A stretch of 64,000 nt of DNA, from NCBI RefSeq assembly GCF_020387415.1, contig NZ_JAGWCB010000010.1:248001-312000 (forward strand). The letters run 5' to 3'. The notes under the pieces are model-generated. The model had not been told where the DNA came from. It saw only the letters and a program-made list of their open reading frames with translations, and ran no database searches. Origin of the DNA: Ideonella benzenivorans (GTDB lineage Bacteria; Pseudomonadota; Gammaproteobacteria; Burkholderiales; Burkholderiaceae_C). Made by a program: the position numbers and the translations under genes. Below, in pieces: positions 17,586 to 26,733 of the stretch. Every line of letters starts with the position of its first letter. Position 1 is the first letter of the stretch.

Positions 17586-19571
17586 ATGCCCAACAGCGCT
17601 CGTCGAAAGCAGTGGTCTTCCCTTCGTCTTCACCTGATCGGCGCAGTCGTGTGCATGTTGGCGCAGCAGACTGGCTGGGCACAGTCCGCAGCCACCCCGG
17701 TGGCCGTCGATAACGCGCTGAACACCGGCGCTGGCGTCAACAGCACGAATATCCCAGACGCCAACACCTCCGAAAGCAGTACGCGGCTGCGGAGCAATGC
17801 GGGGTACCAGAACCAGGCCAACACGTCGGGCTCGAACCGGCAGGATTCCGCGTTCCAGAACCAACAGACTCCCTCTTACGTTCCCAATGAATTCGAGCGC
17901 TATGTCCAGGACCTGGGAGCACGCCTCAGCGTCACCAAATCGGGAGAAATGCCCCTCGTCGCCGTCAAGCCTGTGCGGCGCTTCGGCGCTGACCTGATCA
18001 CGGATCCCGCCTGGGGAGCCAGCATGGGCCTGGACCCCTTGCCCCAGGCCCCGTCTGACTACATCGTGAAGCCCGGCGACGAGGTGGCGGTGACCATCTG
18101 GGGCTCCGCCGATGCGGACCTGCATCTCACCGTGGACCGCAACGGCCGCATTGCCATCCCCCGCGTGGGCGCCGTGCAGGTGGGCGGCGTTCGACAAAGC
18201 GAGCTCAACAGTGTCATCACCCGACAGGTGGGACAGACCTTCCGCAACTTCCAGGTGTCGGCTTCGGTGGGGCGGCTGCGCTCGATCCGCGTGTTCGTGA
18301 CCGGTTTCGCGTTGCGGCCGGGCAGCGTGAACGTGAGCGCCCTGTCGTCCGTTCTGCACGTCCTGATGAAGGCCGGTGGCCCCTCTGCTGCCGGCAGCTT
18401 CCGCGACATCACCCTGCGCCGGGGCAAGCAGGTGGTCAGCCATTTCGATCTGTATGACCTGCTGTTGCACGGCGATCGGGCTGCCGATGAGATCGTCCAG
18501 CCGGACGACGTGATCCACATCGCCCCTGTCGGCACCCAGGTGGGCCTGATCGGCGCGGTAAACCAGCCCGCCGTCTACGAACTCAAGACCGGTGAGAACC
18601 TGGGCGACCTGCTGGCCATGGGCGGCGGCTTCAACGCCGTGGCCGACCGCAGCAGTGTGTCGATTGAGCATCTGACCGACAAGTCCGGCGTGCGCGTGCA
18701 GCAGGTGAACATCGCACAGGCCCAGGGCACCAAGACCCCTTTGGCCGCTGGCGATGTGATTCAGGTGGCCAGCACCCTGGCCTCTGTGTTGCCCAAGGAC
18801 CGGCAGGCCAAGCGCGTGCACATCGATGGTGAAGTGGCTCGCCCCGGCGACTACGTTCTGGCCCCCGGTGCCACGCTGGCCGACGCGCTCAATGCCGCCG
18901 GTGGACTCACCCCCAAGGCCTTCCTGTTCGGCACTGAATTCACCCGTGAAAGCGTGCGGCAGGTTCAGCAGCAGAACTTCGACCGCGCCTTGCGCGATCT
19001 CGAAACCGAGACCGCCAAGTCGACCGCCAGCCGGCGTGTCTCCTCCGCAGAAGAGGCCAGTTCGCTGTCAGCGTCCGAAAACGCCAACAACCGACTGCTG
19101 GAACGGCTGCGCCAGGTTCGTCCCACCGGCCGCGTCGTTCTGCCGCTCACGCCCGACACGAACACCTTGCCCGACATGGTGCTGGAAGACAGCGACCGCA
19201 TCACCATCCCGGCCCGCGGCACCTCGGTCGGGGTGTTCGGCAGCGTCTTCAACACTGGCAGCTTCATCTTCAATGACAACCGCACCCTCAACGACTACCT
19301 GAAGCAAGCTGGCGGCCCCACCAAGGGGGCCGACCCGGGCAGCATGTTCGTGGTGCGAGCCAATGGCACGGTGGTCAGCGCCCATCAGCTCTCGGGCACT
19401 TTCAGCAACGGCGCCTCCGACTTCCGCAGCTTGGCGGCGTTGCCGGGCGACACCCTGTTCGTACCCGAGGAGCTGAACAAGACCACGGGCGTGCAGGACG
19501 CGAAGGACTGGACTCAGATCATCTATCAGCTGGGCTTGGGTCTGGCCGGTATCGCTGCGCTGGGGCTGTGA
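17586..19571 (+). CDS. Outer-membrane polysaccharide export protein (OPX family, SLBB domains)
   Basis: This Wza-related exporter forms the outer-membrane or periplasmic channel for surface polysaccharide. The 661-residue protein has a signal peptide (cleavage near WAQS), an Asn/Ser/Gln-rich low-complexity stretch (about 40-98), and a polysaccharide-export domain at about 155-235 (DYIVKPGDEVAVTIWG, VDRNGRIAIPRVG). Several SLBB-type repeats follow (VTGFALRPGSVNV, IGAVNQPAVYEL, IDGEVARPGDYVL, VFGSVFNTGSFIF). It ends in a hydrophobic tail. I see no lipobox cysteine, so unlike E. coli Wza it is probably not a lipoprotein. At 661 residues it is much longer than Wza (about 380). It opens the plus-strand glycan cluster and overlaps or abuts the Wzz gene. 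Confidence 0.88.
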   Translation: MPNSARRKQWSSLRLHLIGAVVCMLAQQTGWAQSAATPVAVDNALNTGAGVNSTNIPDANTSESSTRLRSNAGYQNQANTSGSNRQDSAFQNQQTPSYVPNEFERYVQDLGARLSVTKSGEMPLVAVKPVRRFGADLITDPAWGASMGLDPLPQAPSDYIVKPGDEVAVTIWGSADADLHLTVDRNGRIAIPRVGAVQVGGVRQSELNSVITRQVGQTFRNFQVSASVGRLRSIRVFVTGFALRPGSVNVSALSSVLHVLMKAGGPSAAGSFRDITLRRGKQVVSHFDLYDLLLHGDRAADEIVQPDDVIHIAPVGTQVGLIGAVNQPAVYELKTGENLGDLLAMGGGFNAVADRSSVSIEHLTDKSGVRVQQVNIAQAQGTKTPLAAGDVIQVASTLASVLPKDRQAKRVHIDGEVARPGDYVLAPGATLADALNAAGGLTPKAFLFGTEFTRESVRQVQQQNFDRALRDLETETAKSTASRRVSSAEEASSLSASENANNRLLERLRQVRPTGRVVLPLTPDTNTLPDMVLEDSDRITIPARGTSVGVFGSVFNTGSFIFNDNRTLNDYLKQAGGPTKGADPGSMFVVRANGTVVSAHQLSGTFSNGASDFRSLAALPGDTLFVPEELNKTTGVQDAKDWTQIIYQLGLGLAGIAALGL

Positions 19572-19573
19572 GC

Positions 19574-20689
19574 ATGAATACGAACACGACCTCCGCCCCC
19601 CCCTATTCCGAAGATGAAGACGACGGGCTGGACCTGCGGGCGCTGGTTCAACCGCTCTTTCAGCATTGGAAGCAACTGCTGGCCGTGGCACTGGTGGCCG
19701 GCGGCATCGGCTACGCTGGCAGCTACTTGGTGAAGCCTTCCTTCACGTCTACTACCACCTTCCTGCCCCCGCAGCAGCAGCAAAGCAGCGCAGCCAGTGC
19801 TTTGGCCTCGCTGGGAGCATTGGCCGGTCTGGCCGGTGGCTCTGCCGTGAAGAGTCCAGCCGAACAATACATCGCCCTGATGCAAAGCGTCACGGTGGCG
19901 GATCGGATGATCGATCGGTTCAAGCTGATGGAACTCTACGAGGCGAAATACCGCCAGGATGCGCGCAAGAAGCTGGCGGCCAGTTCGAAGATCACCGCGG
20001 GGAAGAAAGACGGCCTGATCAGCGTTGCGGTGGAGGATCACGACCCCAAGCGTGCCGCCGACATGGCCAACCGATACGTCGAAGAACTGCGCTACATGAC
20101 CGGTCATCTCGCGGTGTCGGAAGCCCAGCAGCGCCGTGTGTTCTTTGAAAAGCAGATGCAGGACACCAAGTCCCGCCTGGTGGCCGCGCAATTAGCCTTG
20201 CAGGACAGCGGGTTCAGCATGGGCGCCCTCAAGACCGAGCCCAGGGCGGCCGCAGACGATTACGCCCGCCTGCGCGCAGAACTGTCCGCAGCTGAAGTCA
20301 AGTCCCAGGCTCTGCGCAATTCCCTTGCAGATGGAGCTCCCGAGGTGCGACAGCAAAACGCCGTGGTCGGCGCCCTACGGTCCAAGCTCTCCGAGCTTGA
20401 GCGCAATGAAGCCCCGGAGAGCAAAGGTGCGGATTACGTTTCCAAGTACCGTGAATTCAAGTATCAAGAGACTCTGTTTGACCTGATGGCCAAACAATAC
20501 GAAATGGCCCGTGTGGACGAAAGCCGCGAAGGTGCACTGATTCAAGTCGTGGACGTGGCCAAGCCAGCTGAACAGAAATCAAAACCTTCCCGCAGGCTGT
20601 TCATCATGGGGGCGGCACTGATCGCCCTGATCATCGCGGCATCACGATTGCTTCTTCTTAGCCGCTCCGAGACTAAAACTCCGACTTGA
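19574..20689 (+). CDS. Wzz-family chain-length regulator (polysaccharide co-polymerase)
   Basis: This inner-membrane protein sets the length of Wzy-polymerised glycan chains. The 371-residue protein has two membrane spans (about residues 36-56 and 341-363) flanking a large periplasmic coiled-coil domain. The N-terminal Wzz pattern (DLRALVQPLFQHWKQLL) and the proline-containing segment after TM1 fit the family. It ends shortly after TM2, so there is no C-terminal tyrosine kinase as in Wzc. A GTG at 19568 that overlaps the exporter stop is an alternative start; I prefer the ATG at 19574. The combination with an OPX protein but without a kinase is discussed as a finding. Confidence 0.88.
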   Translation: MNTNTTSAPPYSEDEDDGLDLRALVQPLFQHWKQLLAVALVAGGIGYAGSYLVKPSFTSTTTFLPPQQQQSSAASALASLGALAGLAGGSAVKSPAEQYIALMQSVTVADRMIDRFKLMELYEAKYRQDARKKLAASSKITAGKKDGLISVAVEDHDPKRAADMANRYVEELRYMTGHLAVSEAQQRRVFFEKQMQDTKSRLVAAQLALQDSGFSMGALKTEPRAAADDYARLRAELSAAEVKSQALRNSLADGAPEVRQQNAVVGALRSKLSELERNEAPESKGADYVSKYREFKYQETLFDLMAKQYEMARVDESREGALIQVVDVAKPAEQKSKPSRRLFIMGAALIALIIAASRLLLLSRSETKTPT

Positions 20690-20745
20690 CGGCCAAGGGC
20701 AGTGGAACATCCCAACGCCCCTCTGAGCACGGAGCAAACATAGAC

Positions 20746-21846
20746 ATGATCTGGATACTTGCGCTGTCATTCGCCGCAGCTGCGTTGGCTTCATTCGCCA
20801 TTGTGGTGTCGGCAGGGTGGCACAAGCGGTGGTCGGCCGATGCTGACCTCAGCGGCCCCCAAAAGATGCACGCCAAGATCGTGCCGCGCATCGGTGGCCT
20901 GAGCATTGCCTGCGGACTGTTGGCGGGCGTTCTCCCCTTGCTGCGCACCGAAACGTCCGTGCTGCAGCAAGCACTTCTGCTCCTGCTGTGTGCGCTACCC
21001 GCCTTTGGCTTGGGACTGGTGGAGGACTTCACCAAGGCTGTTTCCCCACGTCGGCGTCTGTTCGGCGCCGTGGTATCCGGCCTGCTGGCCATCTGGCTGC
21101 TGAACGCTGTTCTGGTTCGCACCAGCATGGGCTTTCTGGACTGGGCCATCACAGCGTGGTTTCCGTTGGCGGTGTTCCTCACGGTGTTCTACGTGGCTGG
21201 CCTCGTCAACGCCGTGAACCTGATCGACGGCTTGAACGGCCTGGCCTCAATGTCTGTGGCCCTGATGCTGGCTGCGCTGTGCTACGTAGCCCTGCAAGTC
21301 AACGACGTGTTGCTTGCCTCCATGGCGCTGGCCACCTTGGGTGCTACGCTGGGCTTTTTCATCTGGAACTACCCGCAGGGCCTGATCTTCCTGGGCGATG
21401 GTGGTGCCTACCTGTTGGGCTTCCTGTTGGCGGAATTTGGCTTGCTGCTGGTGGCCCGCAATCCATCAGTTTCTCCCTTTGCGCCGCTGGTCCTGGTGGC
21501 GTACCCGGTGTTCGAAACGGTCTTCACGATGTACCGCCGCAAAGTACTGCAAGGCCGTCCCGTCAGCCAGCCAGACGGGGTGCATTTGCACACCCTGATC
21601 TATCGCCGCCAAATGCGCTGGGCCCAGCGGGGAAGAAACACGGCCACCCAAATCCACAGAAATTCCATGACCTCGCCCTACCTGTGGGCCCTCAACTCGC
21701 TGGCAGTTCTTCCCGTAGCCCTGTGGTGGGACCATACGACAGCGTTGGTTATTTCTCTGTTCGCCTTCTTCCTGGTTTATTTGTGGCTGTACTGGCGCAT
21801 TGTCCGGTTCCAGACGCCCGCCTGGATCAGTCCGAGAAAAGGTTGA
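20746..21846 (+). CDS. WecA/MraY-family polyprenyl-phosphate sugar-1-phosphate transferase
   Basis: This polytopic enzyme probably transfers a sugar-1-phosphate (GlcNAc-1-P or similar) to undecaprenyl phosphate and so starts a repeat unit. The 366-residue protein has about ten hydrophobic segments and the family motifs HAKIVPRIGG, GLVEDFTK, NLIDGLNGLASM, IFLGDGGAYLLGF and VHLHTLIYRR. The aspartates in the second and fourth of these are the usual Mg and substrate residues. The frame is open back to a TTG overlapping the wzz stop, but the ATG at 20746 begins right at the first membrane span and is preceded by CGGAG. The acceptor sugar cannot be told from sequence. Confidence 0.88.
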   Translation: MIWILALSFAAAALASFAIVVSAGWHKRWSADADLSGPQKMHAKIVPRIGGLSIACGLLAGVLPLLRTETSVLQQALLLLLCALPAFGLGLVEDFTKAVSPRRRLFGAVVSGLLAIWLLNAVLVRTSMGFLDWAITAWFPLAVFLTVFYVAGLVNAVNLIDGLNGLASMSVALMLAALCYVALQVNDVLLASMALATLGATLGFFIWNYPQGLIFLGDGGAYLLGFLLAEFGLLLVARNPSVSPFAPLVLVAYPVFETVFTMYRRKVLQGRPVSQPDGVHLHTLIYRRQMRWAQRGRNTATQIHRNSMTSPYLWALNSLAVLPVALWWDHTTALVISLFAFFLVYLWLYWRIVRFQTPAWISPRKG

Positions 21847-21897
21847 TGCTCTCAGCTCCAATCGCAGCCGTCCGAAGACATATCTCAAGCCAAGCCC

Positions 21898-22908
21898 GTG
21901 AACATTGAAGCTTATCCTGTCACCCTGCCTGATGGGCGTACCTTTTGGGCCCAAGGAGATGAAACCTTGCTGGACGCGGCCCAGCGACAAGGCATCGTCT
22001 TCAATTACAGTTGCCGCACAGGTCGCTGCAGTTCCTGCAAGGGAAGAGTCATCACGGGAGAGACTGTTGCGCAGCAAACTGAAACTGGACTGACCGAGGC
22101 GGAACACCAGCAGGGGTACGTTCTGACCTGTATTCGTCAGGCGCTTGGGCCCGTGCAATTGGATATTGCAGACCTGGGCGATATTTCCCTGCCAGAGGCA
22201 AGGACATTGCCGTGCCGAATCCTGTCATTGAGCCCGTTGGCCCAAGACGTCATGCGGGTGACGCTTCGTCTACCGCCCACAGCCACGGTTGATTTTCTGC
22301 CTGGACAGTACATCGATATCATTGGACCGGAAGGTCTGCGCCGCAGCTATTCGATTGCCAATGCGCCTCGCGCTGATCGATCGATCGAATTGCACATCCG
22401 GGAAGTGAACGGCGGCGCGATGAGCCAGTATTGGTTCCACACGGCCAAGGTCAATGATCTGTTACGGCTTCGTGGCCCGCTGGGCACGTTCTTTGTGCGT
22501 GGGCAAGCCGACAAAGACTTGGTTTTCTTGGCCACCGGAACAGGAATCGCGCCCATAAAGGCTATTCTGGAGGGGTTGTCAACACTACAGACTGAAGCTC
22601 AACCTCGCAGCGTCAGCGTCTATTGGGGCGGTCGGCACGAAAGAGATTTGTATTGGACACCGAACCAATTTCAAAATGTCCGATTTATCCCCGTCTTGTC
22701 ACGAGGTGAATCGACTTGGGCGGGTGCACGTGGCCACGTGCAGGACATACTATTGAATGAACGTCCAATCTTGGAGAATTTTCATGTTTATGCCTGCGGG
22801 TCCGAAGCCATGATTGCCTCCGCCCGCTCCCAGTTGCTTACGGCCGGATTGGCCCCCGGCCAATTCCACTCAGATGCGTTTGTCGCATCGACTTCGGCCG
22901 CAGCTTGA
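21898..22908 (+). CDS. CDP-6-deoxy-delta-3,4-glucoseen reductase (E3), ferredoxin-reductase type
   Basis: E3 (AscD/RfbI/DdhD) passes electrons from NADH through FAD and a [2Fe-2S] centre to E1 during C-3 deoxygenation of CDP-sugars. The 336-residue protein has an N-terminal plant-type ferredoxin domain with Cys39, Cys44, Cys47 and Cys78. Next come an FAD domain with RRSYSIANAP and GQYIDIIGPEG, and an NAD domain with FLATGTGIAPIKAIL and a C-terminal CGSEAMI. Length is normal for AscD. The start is a GTG at 21898. It lies directly upstream of rfbF-rfbG-rfbH, which makes the role much more likely than a generic oxygenase reductase. Confidence 0.92.
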   Translation: MNIEAYPVTLPDGRTFWAQGDETLLDAAQRQGIVFNYSCRTGRCSSCKGRVITGETVAQQTETGLTEAEHQQGYVLTCIRQALGPVQLDIADLGDISLPEARTLPCRILSLSPLAQDVMRVTLRLPPTATVDFLPGQYIDIIGPEGLRRSYSIANAPRADRSIELHIREVNGGAMSQYWFHTAKVNDLLRLRGPLGTFFVRGQADKDLVFLATGTGIAPIKAILEGLSTLQTEAQPRSVSVYWGGRHERDLYWTPNQFQNVRFIPVLSRGESTWAGARGHVQDILLNERPILENFHVYACGSEAMIASARSQLLTAGLAPGQFHSDAFVASTSAAA

Positions 22909-22934
22909 TTTTTGAATTTATTTAGGAGATTTCA

Positions 22935-23708
22935 GTGAAAGCAGTGATTCTGGCCGGTGGCCTGGGCACCAGACTTAGCGAGGAAACTTCTGTACGCCCC
23001 AAGCCAATGGTCGAAATCGGCGGAAAGCCAATCTTGTGGCATATCCTGAAGATGTATTCTCAGCACGGCGTCAATGACTTTGTCATCTGCTGTGGCTACA
23101 AGGGCTATGTCATCAAGGAATATTTTGCCAACTATTTTCTTCACATGTCGGACATCACGTTTGACATGCGAAACAACCAAATGGAAGTCCATCAAAAGCG
23201 TGCCGAGCCGTGGACGGTCACCTTGGTGGACACTGGCGAAAACTCGATGACCGGTGGCCGACTGCGCCGTGTGGCCGACTACATCCGGGATGAAGAAGCG
23301 TTCTGCTTCACCTATGGCGATGGCGTCAGCGACGTCGACATCGGCGCCACCATTGCCTTCCACAAGCGGCACGGCAAAGCAGCCACAGTAACCGCCACGT
23401 TCCCCCCAGGTCGGTTTGGTGCGCTTGAGCTTCAGCAAGGACGGGTGTTGAGCTTCCAGGAAAAGCCCAAAGGCGATGGTGCCATGATCAACGGCGGTTT
23501 TTTCGTGCTCTCGCCCAAGGTGTTGGGCTATCTGGATGGTGACGCCACCATCTGGGAACAGCAGCCGCTGCAGCGCCTGGCCGCGGACGGCGAGTTGATG
23601 GCGTATGAGCATCAGGGCTTCTGGCAGCCAATGGACACATTGCGCGACAAGATCTATCTGGAAGAGCTCTGGGCTTCCGACAAAGCCCCCTGGAAGAGCT
23701 GGAAATGA
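22935..23708 (+). CDS. rfbF: Glucose-1-phosphate cytidylyltransferase
   Basis: RfbF makes CDP-glucose, the first intermediate of all CDP-3,6-dideoxyhexoses. The 257-residue protein has the nucleotidyltransferase N-terminus [14 protein letters not shown], the [15 protein letters not shown] segment, and the RfbF-specific pattern DGVSDVDI and [10 protein letters not shown]. The start is GTG 22935 with AGGAG 6 bases upstream. The flanking intergenic bases (22909-22935) are unusually AT-rich for this genome. It overlaps rfbG by 4 bases. Confidence 0.95.
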   Translation: MKAVILAGGLGTRLSEETSVRPKPMVEIGGKPILWHILKMYSQHGVNDFVICCGYKGYVIKEYFANYFLHMSDITFDMRNNQMEVHQKRAEPWTVTLVDTGENSMTGGRLRRVADYIRDEEAFCFTYGDGVSDVDIGATIAFHKRHGKAATVTATFPPGRFGALELQQGRVLSFQEKPKGDGAMINGGFFVLSPKVLGYLDGDATIWEQQPLQRLAADGELMAYEHQGFWQPMDTLRDKIYLEELWASDKAPWKSWK

Positions 23709-24775
23709 GCACCGCCAAGATCAGCTCTGACTTCTGGCAAGGCAAACGCGTCCTGCTCACAGGCCACACGGGCTTCAAGGGCAGTTGGCTTAGCCTGTGG
23801 CTTCAATCCATGGGCGCATCCCTGCGAGGTGTGGCCCTGCCCCCGCCGACAGAGCCTTCGCTGTTTGAGGTCGCACACGTCGCAGCGGGGATGGATCACT
23901 GCATCGCAGACATCCGTGACCTTGCCGCCGTGCAAGCCCTGGTCAGCGAATTCCAGCCGGAAATCGTCATCCACATGGCGGCGCAGCCTCTGGTGCGTCT
24001 GTCCTATCAACAGCCTGTCGAGACATATGCCACCAATGTGATGGGCACGGTGCATGTCTTGGAAGCCGCGCGCCACGCAGGCTCCGTCAAGGCCATCGTC
24101 AACATCACCACCGACAAGTGCTACGAAAATCGCGAGTGGGTCTGGGGCTATCGTGAAGACGAGCCGATGGGCGGCCACGATCCCTATTCCAACAGCAAGG
24201 GTTGCGCGGAACTGGTCAGCTCAGCCTATCGCAAGTCCTTTCTGAAGGATGCGGGTATCGCCATGGCCACGGCCCGTGCCGGCAACGTCATCGGTGGCGG
24301 CGACTGGGCGCTTGACCGCCTGGTTCCCGACATCCTGCGCGCCCTGCAGGCGCAAGAGCCCGTGCTGATCCGCAATCCTCATGCGATCCGCCCGTGGCAA
24401 CACGTGTTGGAACCGCTCTCAGGCTATCTGCTGTTGGCCGAGCAGCTGTACACCCAAGGCCAGACCGCTGCGGAGGGCTGGAACTTCGGCCCCCGGGATG
24501 AGGATGCCCGTCCCGTCCAATGGATCGTCGAGCACCTGTGCGCCAGCTGGGGAAACGGTGCTTCCTGGACCTTGCAGCCAGGCGAGCATCCCCATGAGGC
24601 CAACTTCCTGAAGTTGGACATCTCCAAGGCGCGCCAGCGTCTGCAGTGGGCCCCGCGTTGGTCGCTGGAGACCGCGCTAACCCGCATCACCGAATGGCAT
24701 CAGGCTTGGCTGGCTGGCCAGGACATGCGGGCCCTCTGCCTGAACCAAATCTCCCAATACCAAGCGACCGTATGA
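23705..24775 (+). CDS. rfbG: CDP-glucose 4,6-dehydratase
   Basis: This NAD-dependent short-chain dehydratase converts CDP-glucose to CDP-4-keto-6-deoxyglucose. The 356-residue protein starts with [19 protein letters not shown], the Rossmann motif typical of RfbG. It has [13 protein letters not shown] with the catalytic Thr-Asp-Lys region and SNSKGCAEL in place of the usual YxxxK. The family-specific [20 protein letters not shown] follows. It overlaps rfbF and rfbH by 4 bases on each side, so the three are translationally coupled. Confidence 0.95.
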   Translation: MSTAKISSDFWQGKRVLLTGHTGFKGSWLSLWLQSMGASLRGVALPPPTEPSLFEVAHVAAGMDHCIADIRDLAAVQALVSEFQPEIVIHMAAQPLVRLSYQQPVETYATNVMGTVHVLEAARHAGSVKAIVNITTDKCYENREWVWGYREDEPMGGHDPYSNSKGCAELVSSAYRKSFLKDAGIAMATARAGNVIGGGDWALDRLVPDILRALQAQEPVLIRNPHAIRPWQHVLEPLSGYLLLAEQLYTQGQTAAEGWNFGPRDEDARPVQWIVEHLCASWGNGASWTLQPGEHPHEANFLKLDISKARQRLQWAPRWSLETALTRITEWHQAWLAGQDMRALCLNQISQYQATV

Positions 24776-26124
24776 GCGCCACCCCCGTGAACTTCCAACC
24801 GCAGCTGGACCAACTGCGCAGCCAGATCAGCGAGCTGGTGCAGCAGTATGCCGACATTGCATACGCGCCCAAGCCCTTCGTGCCCGGCCAGACCGCCGTG
24901 CCGGTGTCCGGCAAGGTCATTGGTGCGAACGAATTGAAGATGATGGTCGACGCCTCGCTGGACGGCTGGCTGACCACCGGTCGCTTCAACGCCATGTTCG
25001 AGCAGCGTCTGGCACAGTTTCTCGGCGTGAAGTACCTGATCACGGTGAACTCCGGTTCGTCGGCAAACTTGGTGGCGTTCTCCACGCTGACCAGTCCGAA
25101 ACTGGGTGAGCGAGCCATCAAGCCGGGCGACGAGGTGATCGGCGTGGCCGCCGGTTTCCCGACAACCGTAAACCCCATCGTGCAGTTTGGCGCGGTACCA
25201 GTGTTTGTCGACGTCGACCTGGCCACGCACAACATCGACGCCAGCAAGATCGAGGCGGCCATCACCCCCAAGACCAAAGCCATCATGCTGGCCCACAGCC
25301 TGGGCAACCCGTTCAACTTGGACGTGGTGACCGCCCTGTGCAAGAAGCACAAGCTGTGGCTGGTGGAAGACTGCTGCGATGCCCTGGGAGCCACCTACAA
25401 CGGCCAGCTCGTTGGCACGTTCGGTGACATCGCCACGCTGAGCTTCTACCCCGCCCACCACATCACGATGGGTGAAGGCGGCGCGGTGTTCACCAACAAC
25501 GCCGAGCTGAAGCTGATCGCGGAATCCTTCCGCGACTGGGGCCGAGACTGCTACTGCCCCCCCGGCAAGGACAACACCTGCAACAAGCGCTTCTGCTGGA
25601 GCAAAAAAGAGTTGGGTGGTGACCTGCCCGATGGCTACGACCACAAGTACACCTACAGCCACCTGGGCTACAACCTGAAGATATCCGACATGCAGGCCGC
25701 CTGCGCGCTGGCGCAGATGGACCGCCTTGAGGAGTTCATCGCCAAGCGCCGCGCCAATTTCGCCTATCTGAAGAGCCGTCTCGCCAGCGTCGAGCAATTC
25801 CTGCACCTGCCGGAAGCCACGCCGAAGAGCGAACCGTCGTGGTTCGGTTTCCCGCTGATCGTGAAGGACAGCGCCGGCGTGAAACGGGCTGACCTGATCA
25901 ATTTTCTGGAAGAAAACAAGATCGGCACGCGCCTGCTGTTCGCAGGGAACCTGACCAAGCAGCCCTACATGGCCGGTCGGAACTTCCGGATCAGCGGCGA
26001 CCTGGCCAACACCGACGTCGTAATGAACCAGACCTTCTGGCTGGGTACGTTCCCAGCTCTGGGCCGGGAACAGCTGGATTACATCGCGGAGAAGCTTGAG
26101 GAATTCTTCGGCATTGGCTTCTGA
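24772..26124 (+). CDS. rfbH: CDP-4-dehydro-6-deoxyglucose 3-dehydratase (E1, PMP/iron-sulfur enzyme)
   Basis: RfbH removes the C-3 hydroxyl of CDP-4-keto-6-deoxyglucose together with E3. The 450-residue protein belongs to the DegT/aminotransferase fold, but the lysine that would hold PLP is replaced by histidine (His229 in [12 protein letters not shown]). This is the hallmark of E1, which uses PMP. The [2Fe-2S] cysteines follow the published E1 spacing C-X57-C-X1-C-X7-C as Cys202, Cys260, Cys262 and Cys270. The ATG at 24772 overlaps the rfbG stop. With rfbF, rfbG and the E3 reductase it completes the route to CDP-4-keto-3,6-dideoxyglucose. Confidence 0.96.
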   Translation: MSATPVNFQPQLDQLRSQISELVQQYADIAYAPKPFVPGQTAVPVSGKVIGANELKMMVDASLDGWLTTGRFNAMFEQRLAQFLGVKYLITVNSGSSANLVAFSTLTSPKLGERAIKPGDEVIGVAAGFPTTVNPIVQFGAVPVFVDVDLATHNIDASKIEAAITPKTKAIMLAHSLGNPFNLDVVTALCKKHKLWLVEDCCDALGATYNGQLVGTFGDIATLSFYPAHHITMGEGGAVFTNNAELKLIAESFRDWGRDCYCPPGKDNTCNKRFCWSKKELGGDLPDGYDHKYTYSHLGYNLKISDMQAACALAQMDRLEEFIAKRRANFAYLKSRLASVEQFLHLPEATPKSEPSWFGFPLIVKDSAGVKRADLINFLEENKIGTRLLFAGNLTKQPYMAGRNFRISGDLANTDVVMNQTFWLGTFPALGREQLDYIAEKLEEFFGIGF

Positions 26125-26187
26125 TATTCACTGTGCGACCCAAGCAAAAGGCTTTCGTCGCTGCTTCATACAGATCTCTGACAAGAA

Positions 26188-26730
26188 TTGGATGACAAAG
26201 TGAAAAGCTCAGTGAGCGATCTTGGGGGGATCAAGAAAATTGGCTTCACGCCGTTCGTCGATTTCCGAGGAGATCTGCTCAAAATCTACCGCCGTGAAAC
26301 CTTCCAGGATCTTCTCCCGAACATCGAAGAGATCTACTTGAGCCGCAGTGACAAGGGCGTCATCCGCGGCATGCACTATCAATTGGGTGGAAAGGCCCAA
26401 GACAAGCTGGTGTATTGCATCACCGGCCGGATGCTAGATATCAGCATCGACCTGCGGCCGGACGGCGATCTTGGCAAGGTGCACGTGGAGGAAATGGTCG
26501 GTGGAGGTAGGGCCGCGCTTCTGATCCCCGGTTCGTTCGCACATGGTGTCATCGTCCTAGAAGACCAGACGACGTTCATCAGCATGAGCCCGCAGCCCTA
26601 TTCACCGGGCGACGAACGCGGTGTGCGTTGGGACACGCTCGGCGTTGACTTCGGCCTCTCACAGCCCGTCGTCACGGAGAAAGACCAGAGCTGGCCGTCC
26701 CTGCAGGACGTCATCAACCAACTCCGATAA
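26188..26730 (+). CDS. RmlC-like sugar epimerase, probable 5-epimerase of CDP-3,6-dideoxyhexulose
   Basis: This is a 180-residue cupin of the dTDP-4-dehydrorhamnose 3,5-epimerase family. Visible active-site features are His in VIRGMHYQ, Lys in AQDKLVYC, the Asp region DISIDLRPDGDLGKV, Tyr in QPYSPGDERGVRWDT, and the beta-barrel pattern GSFAHGVIVLEDQT. No rmlA, rmlB or rmlD is next to it. Its partners are the CDP-3,6-dideoxyhexose genes, so the likely substrate is CDP-4-keto-3,6-dideoxyglucose, as for AscE in ascarylose synthesis. The start is uncertain: TTG at 26188 or GTG at 26200. It lies 63 bases after rfbH and 3 bases before the SDR gene. Confidence 0.82.
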   Translation: MDDKVKSSVSDLGGIKKIGFTPFVDFRGDLLKIYRRETFQDLLPNIEEIYLSRSDKGVIRGMHYQLGGKAQDKLVYCITGRMLDISIDLRPDGDLGKVHVEEMVGGGRAALLIPGSFAHGVIVLEDQTTFISMSPQPYSPGDERGVRWDTLGVDFGLSQPVVTEKDQSWPSLQDVINQLR

Positions 26731-26733
26731 ACC

